The notes under the pieces: model-generated
What the model was told of the DNA's origin: nothing
Seen by the model: the letters and a program-made list of their open reading frames with translations, nothing else
Databases searched by the model: none
In this document: one piece after another, positions 9,180-18,382 of the stretch
Position numbering within the stretch: the stretch's first letter is position 1
Layout of the letters: every line of letters starts with the position of its first letter
Assembly: GCF_016583765.1 (NCBI RefSeq)
Contig: NZ_NRRR01000001.1
Span: 806,001-870,000, forward strand
Direction: 5' to 3'
DNA: 64,000 nucleotides
Source of the DNA: Chromatium weissei
GTDB lineage: Bacteria; Pseudomonadota; Gammaproteobacteria; Chromatiales; Chromatiaceae
Position numbers and translations under genes: made by a program

Positions 9180-9566
9180 TTAGCAATGATGTGCGTGATC
9201 GTGGTCGTGGTCGTGATTACATTCGACTACACCGGATAATTGTCCAGCGAGATAAGCAGTCAATGCGTCACCAACTTTAGAATGTGCGGCACTGGCAACT
9301 TCAATACCAAGTTGTTGAAAAAATTCAATTGCGCGTCCGCCCATACCACCAGCAAGCACGACATCAGCACCAAGTGTTTTCACGTATTGCGGAATCTGTC
9401 CAGGCTGATGGTTTTCAGCATAGGGATTAGCATTCACGGTTACAGAAATAATCTGATGATTTGCATCAACTTCTGCAACTACAAAAAAAGGACAATGTCC
9501 AAAATGCTGCGCCAATTGACCATTCAAACCTTGGTTATCATTAGCAGTAATTACGACTTTCATCAT
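9180..9566 (-). CDS. NifX/NifB-like protein with His/Asp-rich metal-binding tail
   Basis: A 128-residue paralogue of the next gene. It has the MTH1175/NifX fold (MKVVITAND, FGHCPFFVV, LAGGMGGRAIEFF) and ends in a tail of alternating His and Asp residues capped by cysteines (CNHDHDHDHAHHC). The tail looks like a metal-binding or metal-storage extension absent from its sister. The start is either of two consecutive ATG codons (9566 or 9563). It is second in the five-gene operon, after the DUF134 regulator. Confidence 0.82.
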   Translation of the reverse strand: MMKVVITANDNQGLNGQLAQHFGHCPFFVVAEVDANHQIISVTVNANPYAENHQPGQIPQYVKTLGADVVLAGGMGGRAIEFFQQLGIEVASAAHSKVGDALTAYLAGQLSGVVECNHDHDHDHAHHC

Positions 9567-9605
9567 TTAACTCCGATTGTTAACATGCTTATACATACAG
9601 TGTTT

Positions 9606-9908
9606 TTAATCAGTGGATATGGTCAATTCGGGTTTGACAAGTACCAATCGCTTGCCATTGAGCAACGCATCAACCACTTTATTTCGTGCAGTAACGACTG
9701 TTCGTGATAATGTCGTACGCGAAATACCCATTCGCTGTGCGCTTTCTTCCTGATATAGCCCTTCAAAATCAATTAAACGTAATGCCTCTAATTCGTCGGT
9801 ATACAAATTCACCGTTTCTAATGTTTGCCCTCGTTGTCCACACGGCTTAAAACACAAAACACCCGGATCAAATCCGATGCAACGCGTGCGCCGTTGTTTG
9901 TTTAACAC
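9606..9908 (-). CDS. DUF134 (UPF0251) family putative DNA-binding regulator
   Basis: A 100-residue protein with the DUF134 signature: RTRCIGFDPGVLCFKPCG near the N-terminus, a conserved LYTDELEALRLIDFEGLYQEE core and a helix-turn-helix (QRMGISRTTLSRTVVTARNKV). The frame reaches an ATG at 9959, but that codon lies inside a perfect palindrome and adds 17 residues unlike the family. A GTG at 9908, preceded by an AGGT Shine-Dalgarno-like sequence, gives the normal length and is preferred. DUF134 genes commonly sit beside NifX-like and Mrp-like genes. It probably controls this operon through the palindrome just upstream. Confidence 0.8.
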   Translation of the reverse strand: MLNKQRRTRCIGFDPGVLCFKPCGQRGQTLETVNLYTDELEALRLIDFEGLYQEESAQRMGISRTTLSRTVVTARNKVVDALLNGKRLVLVKPELTISTD

Positions 9909-9950
9909 GGGAGTGACCTGTAAAGGCTGATAGAGGATAATGCGAATTAG

Positions 9951-9968
9951 AGCGCACATATGTGCGCT
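9951..9968 (-). promoter_or_regulatory. Perfect 18-bp palindrome, probable operator of the DUF134/NifX/MinD operon
   Basis: AGCGCACATATGTGCGCT reads the same on both strands. It lies 43 bases upstream of the preferred DUF134 start and 14 bases downstream of a perfect TTGACA (9983-9988, minus strand), where an operator would overlap the -10 region. The -10 box itself is not obvious. Binding by DUF134 is inferred. Confidence 0.6.
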
Positions 9969-10016
9969 AGTGCATTGTGAAATGTCAATCAGAAAGAAAA
10001 TTAAACAAGCTCTAGT

Positions 10017-10937
10017 TTAGTGTGTAGTCGTTTCAAACAGCTTAGTGTATTCATTACGCAACGTTTCGTAATTACGATTTAAGCGTGTGACCAAATGGTT
10101 ATTACTTTCCTGCTGTTCAAGCAATAACTTATTTTCTTCAGCAAGCGTACTTTGTTTAACCAATAGCTTCTGAATTGCTTTGCGATAATTCGTCACTGTC
10201 ACCTGTAGATTATGAATATAGACCTCTAAAGATTCATGCTCTTTAACAAGAATTTTATAGTTACGTTCTTTCACTGCAAGTGTGCGCATAAAAACAGTAT
10301 TCATTTGCTCAAAAGCATCAAATTTTTCCAAAATTTCACTGGTTTTATCTGATTCAAGCATGGAACGGAGTTCTTGATTTACAAGCTGCAAGTTTTGAAA
10401 CTTATTCTTCATTTCAGATGTTGCTTCTTGATTATCTGTAATTGCAGAATTTGCAGCTTGAAAATGTGACATTAAATCACCAATCACGGAATCTAGTTTT
10501 TCTGTCGAGAATTCACCGTCTACGACTAATTCTTTTTCTGATACAGGTGGATTAGCATTGGTTTCTTTTTGTATGGTGGAATGCGAATGGTGATTTGCCA
10601 GCGTAGTTTGCGCTAAATTTTCAAAATACCGCGCCAACTGATTGATAACTTCACTCCACAAATCAACCTTATTGACTTGATGTTTTTTGAATGGCGTTCC
10701 AATTGCCTTTAGCAACAGGATATGCACATCTTGAAGTTCAGGACGTACGACGGGCAATTCACGAATTTTGGCAATTTCTGCTTTAAATTGTTCCGCAATA
10801 CTCTCATCAATTTGCATTTGTTGTTTCTGCAAACGGTACATTTTCCACCAATTGAAACCAAAGAATACAGTTACAATTAGACTAACAATGAGAGCCTCAA
10901 TGAGACCGTAGATCGAAACATAATATGTTGAGCCCAT
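10017..10937 (-). CDS. Membrane-anchored coiled-coil protein, function unknown
   Basis: A 306-residue protein with a single N-terminal membrane helix (about residues 10-30) followed by a long cytoplasmic part. Residues about 165-300 are almost wholly helical and rich in Glu, Gln, Leu and Lys, as in a coiled coil. No enzyme motif is visible. It follows the vWA gene by 50 bases on the same strand, and the two probably form an operon. I do not recognise the family. It may be a structural or tethering partner of the vWA protein. Confidence 0.6.
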   Translation of the reverse strand: MGSTYYVSIYGLIEALIVSLIVTVFFGFNWWKMYRLQKQQMQIDESIAEQFKAEIAKIRELPVVRPELQDVHILLLKAIGTPFKKHQVNKVDLWSEVINQLARYFENLAQTTLANHHSHSTIQKETNANPPVSEKELVVDGEFSTEKLDSVIGDLMSHFQAANSAITDNQEATSEMKNKFQNLQLVNQELRSMLESDKTSEILEKFDAFEQMNTVFMRTLAVKERNYKILVKEHESLEVYIHNLQVTVTNYRKAIQKLLVKQSTLAEENKLLLEQQESNNHLVTRLNRNYETLRNEYTKLFETTTH

Positions 10938-10987
10938 AGTGAAAATATGATCCGTTGTTATTTATGACATAAAGGCTTATAGCGTTG

Positions 10988-12451
10988 CTATGCGTCATCA
11001 AAATCGTCATTTTCTTTAGCCTGACGCGGTTTTCGCCACCACCAAATACTCGCTGCAATGCCAACGAAAATAAAAATTCCCAGATTCGTAAGAATTAAAA
11101 TCAATAAGGCAGAACGCTTGGCAGCCTGTTCTGCAATAGGGTCTAACGGTGGTAATGCATTTATCTCGGCTGGTTCAAACGCATCACTATTTGTTTTCGG
11201 TAAAAGAGGAACAGCTTCGGTGTCATGCGCATCAACTAATGTAATAAAACGCGTTTTTTGACGTTGAAAATCAGACCCATTTGCAATGACTTGAACTTCA
11301 AATATACCAGGATGAGGCATCTGGAGAATACCACGCTGATCCTGTGTTAATAAGTCAACTGAACTTGGCGTTAAATCAAGCTCTTGTATAACAGTTTCCG
11401 TATTATCAAAAACCATTACAGAAAAGCGTGTTTTTTTTAATACTTCAGAGCTAATCGGTAATCCTTGATGTGTAAGTTTTGCTGCAATCATCACATCGTC
11501 TCCGAATCGCGCTAATGTGGGTAATTTGATTTGCAAATCAAGATTGCTATTAATGTAGGCTTTTTTGTTTTCGTTATCTGCGTTAACTTTCCAAGTTCCC
11601 ACTTCCGGTTTTTGAATTGTCACGTGATCAAAATAGGGGGTTCTTTTCCACTCTACGCCGAACTCTTTATTTGCAGCACTAAAACGATGACCACTTGGAT
11701 TAGTGAGCTCCACCAAGCCATTATTAGCATCACGTTTCACTAACAGCTTTAGTGCATCAACCTTGGCATCAACTTGAACTTCGTTATTCACAATCGGCGC
11801 AACTAATGATTGATCGGTTTGTTCAAATAACCGTACAAAAGCATCATAAATGTCTGTTGGTTTTTCAGCACGAAATGCTAAACCGCCTGTTGCATTAGCA
11901 ATTTGACTCAAAAAATTAAGATCGCCTTCAGGTGAAAAAGCAACACCAAGAATACGAATTCCTGCAGCCTGAAATTTAGGCACAATTTCATTAAAAATAG
12001 CCTGCTGCGCGGATTGATTTGCTTCTTCGCTACCAAGGTTAAGTTGTCCATCAGAAAATAACACCATGACACGCTTTTTGGGTGTCGTTTGTGATGGCTG
12101 ATCTTGATACATCTGATAAGCTACGCGCAGTGCTGATTCAAAGTTGGTGCGAATACCACTCATTTGCAACTGTTCAAGTGAAGAATTAAGCTGTGGCCGT
12201 GTATTTGGCGCAGTTAGTGGCGTTAACGGCAGCAAACATTCACTACTTTGTGCGAAAGTTGTTAATCCAAGTTGATCATTATCACTAAGAAGTTCAGTAA
12301 ATAATTGTGCGCCCTTGATGCTTTCGCGTTCTGGATCATTACCCTTCATGCTGAGAGATCGATCCATTGTCAACACAACATCTGCTGCGCTGATTGAAAA
12401 ACTGATCAAGCTAAAAAGCGTTATTAAAAAGCCGAATAATATACGATTCAT
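10988..12451 (-). CDS. Secreted/membrane von Willebrand factor A domain protein
   Basis: A 487-residue protein with a signal peptide (residues 1-22), a vWA domain at about 24-215 with an intact MIDAS motif (D30-x-S32-x-S34, a downstream Thr in GIRTNFES and Asp in LFSDGQLN), a beta-rich region at about 220-420, and a C-terminal membrane helix (about 448-470) ending in a short basic/acidic tail. The vWA domain therefore faces the periplasm. AAGGA eight bases before the ATG supports the start. Periplasmic vWA proteins of this layout act in metal-dependent protein-protein contacts. The specific partner is unknown; the downstream coiled-coil protein is the obvious candidate. Confidence 0.8.
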   Translation of the reverse strand: MNRILFGFLITLFSLISFSISAADVVLTMDRSLSMKGNDPERESIKGAQLFTELLSDNDQLGLTTFAQSSECLLPLTPLTAPNTRPQLNSSLEQLQMSGIRTNFESALRVAYQMYQDQPSQTTPKKRVMVLFSDGQLNLGSEEANQSAQQAIFNEIVPKFQAAGIRILGVAFSPEGDLNFLSQIANATGGLAFRAEKPTDIYDAFVRLFEQTDQSLVAPIVNNEVQVDAKVDALKLLVKRDANNGLVELTNPSGHRFSAANKEFGVEWKRTPYFDHVTIQKPEVGTWKVNADNENKKAYINSNLDLQIKLPTLARFGDDVMIAAKLTHQGLPISSEVLKKTRFSVMVFDNTETVIQELDLTPSSVDLLTQDQRGILQMPHPGIFEVQVIANGSDFQRQKTRFITLVDAHDTEAVPLLPKTNSDAFEPAEINALPPLDPIAEQAAKRSALLILILTNLGIFIFVGIAASIWWWRKPRQAKENDDFDDA

Positions 12452-12617
12452 CGTTGAAATCCTTGAATGTTATGAAAGCGTAACGACACAAAACCTCTAT
12501 TTTCAAGTCTAAACGATCAAGTTGCATTTAAGTAAAATAAAGTCAGACCTGAACAAGAATGCGTCTTACATACTTTGGTGAAATTCCGAAGTCATTAAAT
12601 CATATTGGGAGTTATCA

Positions 12618-14500
<1,883 letters not shown>

Positions 14501-14628
14501 TTGCACATGAATGCTATTCATTTTGCGTCAAACTATGAGAACAAATTAGGAAATGACGAACCGTTTACGCAACCACTATAATTTCTCAAACCTTCACTTT
14601 AATTGAACTTGTTTGGAGCGATTAACTC

Positions 14629-14886
14629 ATGCCAACTTATGATTATCGTTGTGAAACGAATGATCGTGTGATTGAAGTTTCGCATTCAATGCGCGATACC
14701 CTGAGCACCTGGGGCGAACTCTGTGCACGCGCAGGTTTAGAACTCGGTGACACTCCGGCGAATGCGCCAGTACAGCGTTTAGCGACTGGCGGCAATGTGA
14801 TTTCTGGTCATCATCTTGGTAGCGGTAATGCACCAAATTGCGCGACAGGCTCCTGTTGTGCTGGCGGAATGTGTGGTTTGAATTAA
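14629..14886 (+). CDS. FmdB-family zinc-ribbon protein
   Basis: An 85-residue protein beginning MPTYDYRCE, the hallmark of FmdB-like zinc ribbons, and ending with a glycine/cysteine-rich segment (CATGSCCAGGMCGLN). GGAG ten bases before the ATG supports the start. The N-terminal knuckle has only one of the usual two cysteines, so zinc would have to be bound with the C-terminal cysteines. The function is unknown in the family. Confidence 0.8.
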   Translation: MPTYDYRCETNDRVIEVSHSMRDTLSTWGELCARAGLELGDTPANAPVQRLATGGNVISGHHLGSGNAPNCATGSCCAGGMCGLN

Positions 14887-14905
14887 CACAAACAGCATTT
14901 GAAAC

Positions 14906-14960
14906 ATCACCGTTTTAGTTGCTAAATATGTATTGAATATTAAATAACTAAAACGGTGAT
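14906..14960. repeat. 15-bp perfect inverted repeat in the fmdB-GGDEF intergenic region
   Basis: ATCACCGTTTTAGTT (14906-14920) is repeated inverted at 14946-14960, separated by 25 AT-rich bases. It could form a cruciform or RNA hairpin after the fmdB stop. It lacks a following T tract, so it is not a canonical terminator. Confidence 0.7.
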
Positions 14961-15022
14961 ATGCCCATTCGCATTATCGCTTTTTTAATGACTAAAATTA
15001 ATGTTTTTAAAAGGACACTGTG

Positions 15023-16117
15023 ATGATGCAAGATCGGCAAAACAAATGCGGATTCACCAGCAAACTATCAACACTAAAAATCGTTGATTCACTTGCGGAA
15101 ATCACCCGCTATAAAGATCGTGAATTATTAGAACGCAGCCTTGCGGTGACCTTATCCGAACTGTTTTTGAGTGATGAATTTCGATTTTACCGCATCATCA
15201 CCGTGACTATTGACGGCGTGACAGAATTACGATTGTCACTATTAACTTATGCCAATCAAGGTGTCGTCATTTCTGAACACCAAATACACGAAAATGAATT
15301 ACCCTCGTGGTTACTTGAATTAGTAACACAAGCAGTTGAAACGCAAAACTTAACTGAAAGAGTTGATCCAGAAACTGGTGCAACACACATTATTTATATT
15401 GTTTATACAAAACATGATGATATTTACGGAATGCTATTGCACAAAAGCAAGCAGCCAAGTTTTGAATCTCGACGTTTAATTTATGGATTACTGCGCATTT
15501 ATTCTAACTATCTCGCACTACTTGAAGAAAGCCATCGAGACACGTTAACCAACCTTTTGAATCGTGAAATTCTCGATACTGAAATTACTAAAATTATTGT
15601 TAGCCATGCGCAATACCGCAGTTGTGAAACTGCCAAACGTCGTCGTTCTTTTGATGGTTGTCATGCGTGGTTATGTTTACTTGATGTGGATCATTTCAAA
15701 CGCATTAACGACGAATGGGGACATCTTTACGGAGATGAAGTGTTGATTTTACTGGCACGCCAACTTGAAAAGATTTTTCGTAAAGAGGATTTGGTATTTC
15801 GTTATGGCGGAGAGGAATTTGTGACGTTATTTCGCACGTTTTCACATGAAGATGCACAAGCAATTTGTGAACGTGCTCGCAACACCATTGCGCAGTATTC
15901 TTTTCCGGGTGTTGGACGCGTTACCGTGAGTATTGGCGTTGCAGAAATTGCCCATCAACCCGGTTCTTCTATTGTGATTGGTCAAGCAGATAAGGCACTT
16001 TATTACGCCAAAGAACACGGACGTAATCAAATTCATTTTTATGATGATTTATTAACACGCGGTTTAATTAAGCCGCACGCAATCAATCAATCAAACAGTT
16101 CGATTGACTTTTTTTAA
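15023..16117 (+). CDS. GGDEF-domain diguanylate cyclase
   Basis: A 364-residue protein. Residues about 1-165 form a sensory region with no clear named domain (GAF-like by length and pattern). Residues about 175-345 form a GGDEF domain with an intact active site RYGGEEF and the nucleotide-binding DVDHFKRINDEWGH segment. It makes cyclic-di-GMP from two GTP. No transmembrane helix is seen, so it is cytoplasmic. A GTG and two ATGs are adjacent; the ATG at 15023, seven bases after AAGGA, is preferred. An insertion of about 15 residues (around CETAKRRRSFDG) lies before the metal-binding Asp. Confidence 0.88.
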   Translation: MMQDRQNKCGFTSKLSTLKIVDSLAEITRYKDRELLERSLAVTLSELFLSDEFRFYRIITVTIDGVTELRLSLLTYANQGVVISEHQIHENELPSWLLELVTQAVETQNLTERVDPETGATHIIYIVYTKHDDIYGMLLHKSKQPSFESRRLIYGLLRIYSNYLALLEESHRDTLTNLLNREILDTEITKIIVSHAQYRSCETAKRRRSFDGCHAWLCLLDVDHFKRINDEWGHLYGDEVLILLARQLEKIFRKEDLVFRYGGEEFVTLFRTFSHEDAQAICERARNTIAQYSFPGVGRVTVSIGVAEIAHQPGSSIVIGQADKALYYAKEHGRNQIHFYDDLLTRGLIKPHAINQSNSSIDFF

Positions 16118-16497
16118 TTTGAATTTTGATGAAACGCATCGCAATAGCTCTGATAATGTTGGGAAAAGACAGTTTCCAATTCGTCAATCACTGCTTCGGC
16201 ACTTCGCCCTTGCAAAACATGCGCTGACATCAGTGTTGATGTGTCGTTCAGTAACGTTGAATGATCGAGCATGTCATAGGTTTTCGACAGTCGTTTAATT
16301 GCACCAATGACAGTTTCAGTTTCTGGTCGTTTAATCTGTTGTGGAATACGTAAATCCTGTGTTTTCGCTAAAACGGGAATGCGCTGGGTTAAAAAATTTG
16401 CAAAGGCTAGTAACGCATGACGATCTGCTGCATTTAATTGCGCAAATAGTTTGAGCAACTGCCGTTTTTCACTGAGTTGAGAAGATTGTATCTGCAT
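16114..16497 (-). CDS. Conserved hypothetical protein downstream of a LysR regulator
   Basis: About 127 residues, predominantly helical, with no membrane segment or enzymatic motif. A longer start at 16521 would overlap the LysR gene by 16 bases; the ATG at 16497 avoids that. It lies directly after the LysR regulator on the same strand, suggesting cotranscription. I do not recognise the family. Confidence 0.55.
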   Translation of the reverse strand: MQIQSSQLSEKRQLLKLFAQLNAADRHALLAFANFLTQRIPVLAKTQDLRIPQQIKRPETETVIGAIKRLSKTYDMLDHSTLLNDTSTLMSAHVLQGRSAEAVIDELETVFSQHYQSYCDAFHQNSN

Positions 16498-16505
16498 GGT
16501 TTTAA

Positions 16506-17414
16506 TTATGGACGTTTGCATTGGGAACGGCAGTAATCCCGCGCAAAATCGAGTAATTCTTCCATCACCCGCTGGCGAAACTTTTGCTTTTGATGAACAA
16601 ATGAAAAGGGGCGTTCAAGTGGCGGTGTCATGGGAATAGCAATGAGTGTTCCCAATTTTAATTCTTTTTGAATCGTGGTGCTCGATACCACTGAAACACC
16701 CATTCCGGCCTCCACCGCACCTTTAAGCGCCTCTGGACTGCCTAATTCCATTGCAATTTTTAATGTGGAATAGCCTTCAGGTTGATGTTGCAAATAATCG
16801 TTAATAACTTCGCGTGTTCCCGAGCCTTCTTCACGACAAATAAATGGATATTCTAATAGACGTGCAAAGGTGACTTCAGATTCCGTTGCTAATGAATGAT
16901 GCGGATGCATGATGGCGACTAAATGATCGAGTTTGCATACTTCAACCACGAGATTTTTATTTGCTACTGGCGCTTCCACGACACCCAAATCAATCACGTT
17001 ATTTTCCACCATCGATACAATTCCTTCCGTATTCGATACCTTGAGATGAATCGATACTTCAGGGTAATGCGCTCGAAAATCGCCGAGCAGTGGTGGCAGC
17101 ATGTATTCAGCAATCGTGGTGCTCGCGCCGATGGTCAAAACGCCGCTGATTTGCCCGGTAATTCCGCGCACGGCATTTTCCATTTCTGCATAAATTTCAA
17201 AGATATGATCCGCTGCTTCACACACGGTGCGTCCCGCTTCAGTGAGGCTGATGCGATTGTGTGTGCGATCAAACAGCCGCGTGTTGAAATGCTCTTCAAG
17301 CTGGCGCACCTGAAAGGTCACTGCCGGTTGGGTCATGTGTAGCGTTTGCGCGGCTTTGGTGAAACTCAGTAACCGCGCAACAGTATGAAAAACTTGAAGT
17401 CTACGATCAGCCAT
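16506..17414 (-). CDS. LysR-family transcriptional regulator (CbbR/CysB-like)
   Basis: A 302-residue LysR protein with an N-terminal winged helix-turn-helix (residues about 1-60, FTKAAQTLHMTQPAVTFQVRQLEE) and a two-lobed effector domain (about 90-290). The N-terminal sequence resembles the CbbR branch, but cbb genes are not adjacent, so the target is not assigned. A conserved EEGSGTREVI segment lies in the effector domain. The upstream 100 bases hold no divergent gene. Confidence 0.85.
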   Translation of the reverse strand: MADRRLQVFHTVARLLSFTKAAQTLHMTQPAVTFQVRQLEEHFNTRLFDRTHNRISLTEAGRTVCEAADHIFEIYAEMENAVRGITGQISGVLTIGASTTIAEYMLPPLLGDFRAHYPEVSIHLKVSNTEGIVSMVENNVIDLGVVEAPVANKNLVVEVCKLDHLVAIMHPHHSLATESEVTFARLLEYPFICREEGSGTREVINDYLQHQPEGYSTLKIAMELGSPEALKGAVEAGMGVSVVSSTTIQKELKLGTLIAIPMTPPLERPFSFVHQKQKFRQRVMEELLDFARDYCRSQCKRP

Positions 17415-17516
17415 CGAGAAACCGCTCTAAACGAGATACCGACATAGAAAGGGTTTATATCATAGACCGAAAGTGTTCTGACTGACGCGCTCCACCTGCA
17501 TTCATCGCGTTGGCAA

Positions 17517-17816
17517 TTACGTCATCTCCAGACTGCGCAACGGCGAACGATCCTGTTTGAAATCAAGGCGCAACCGTTTTAATAACCGCATTCGCGCCGT
17601 GCCATCACTCACCATCAGCGCCGCAAAGGCTGCGCGCCAATGTGCAAAATACTTTCGATCTGCTGCCGATTCGGTGTAAAGCATCACCGCTGTGCAATAG
17701 TCAGTCGCTCGCAGATATTCTTTGAATGGGCTATCGGTCGGCACTAAAAACTGCGCTACCAAATGATGCGCTCGCGTGGATGCTGTTAGCGGTTCCGCTG
17801 GTAATGCCGACTTCAT
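17517..17816 (-). CDS. Hypothetical protein
   Basis: A 99-residue soluble protein with no recognised motif. It follows the DUF2939 gene by 13 bases on the same strand and is probably cotranscribed with it and the ABC-F gene. Codon use resembles its neighbours, so it is likely a real gene of unknown role. Confidence 0.5.
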   Translation of the reverse strand: MKSALPAEPLTASTRAHHLVAQFLVPTDSPFKEYLRATDYCTAVMLYTESAADRKYFAHWRAAFAALMVSDGTARMRLLKRLRLDFKQDRSPLRSLEMT

Positions 17817-17829
17817 GCGTTGCTCCGCG

Positions 17830-18363
17830 TCAATAAGACAGCATGGCGACGTGCCAGCCGTGCGTATTCAATTGCAAACCCAGCAGCAGCGGTGGCATGT
17901 TTTCAACCACAATGTGCACTTGAAAGATTCGCCAATTGACAAAGCTGCTCGCCGTCAGCGCCGGTAAAAAGCCCCGTTCCGTCGTCATTCGTATTCGCAA
18001 CTGCTCGCGTATCCACTCGCGGGTCACCAACTTTTCCAACACGGTCACGCCGTGATCACGAATGCCCATATCTAACCAATTGATAAAACTGTCTGAAATG
18101 TTCGGAATGAGGCTGATGTCATCTTTATTCAGCCGTCGCCGAATCGCGTCGCGCACTGCATTCACGTCCACCAACGCAGCAAAGGTTGCCTGCTCGTTGT
18201 GCAACAGCGCCTGATTGAGTTGCCACAGCGTGAAATAAGGCCAACTTCCATAACTCAGCACGAGCAGCAACAGCAATCCAATCAACCACTTTCTGAATTG
18301 GCATTGGCATTTCCACCAGCGCGAAAGACGCGTCCACATTGAGCGGCGGGCGAAGCGTCGCAT
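17830..18363 (-). CDS. DUF2939 membrane-anchored protein
   Basis: About 177 residues with one N-terminal membrane helix (FRKWLIGLLLLLVLSYGSW) followed by the DUF2939 signature: WPYFTLWQLNQALLHNEQATFAALVDVNAVRDAIRRRL is matched in pattern. The remaining domain is predicted periplasmic. The frame extends to 18423 inside the ABC-F gene; the ATG at 18363 leaves no overlap. The function of the family is unknown. Confidence 0.75.
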   Translation of the reverse strand: MRRFARRSMWTRLSRWWKCQCQFRKWLIGLLLLLVLSYGSWPYFTLWQLNQALLHNEQATFAALVDVNAVRDAIRRRLNKDDISLIPNISDSFINWLDMGIRDHGVTVLEKLVTREWIREQLRIRMTTERGFLPALTASSFVNWRIFQVHIVVENMPPLLLGLQLNTHGWHVAMLSY

Positions 18364-18382
18364 CAAAATCAACTGCGATTTT

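Noticed and set aside
8803..9566. Nitrogenase (nif) cluster
   Set aside because: The NifX-like proteins are single-domain MTH1175-type, and no nifHDK, nifE/N or nifB radical-SAM gene is present.
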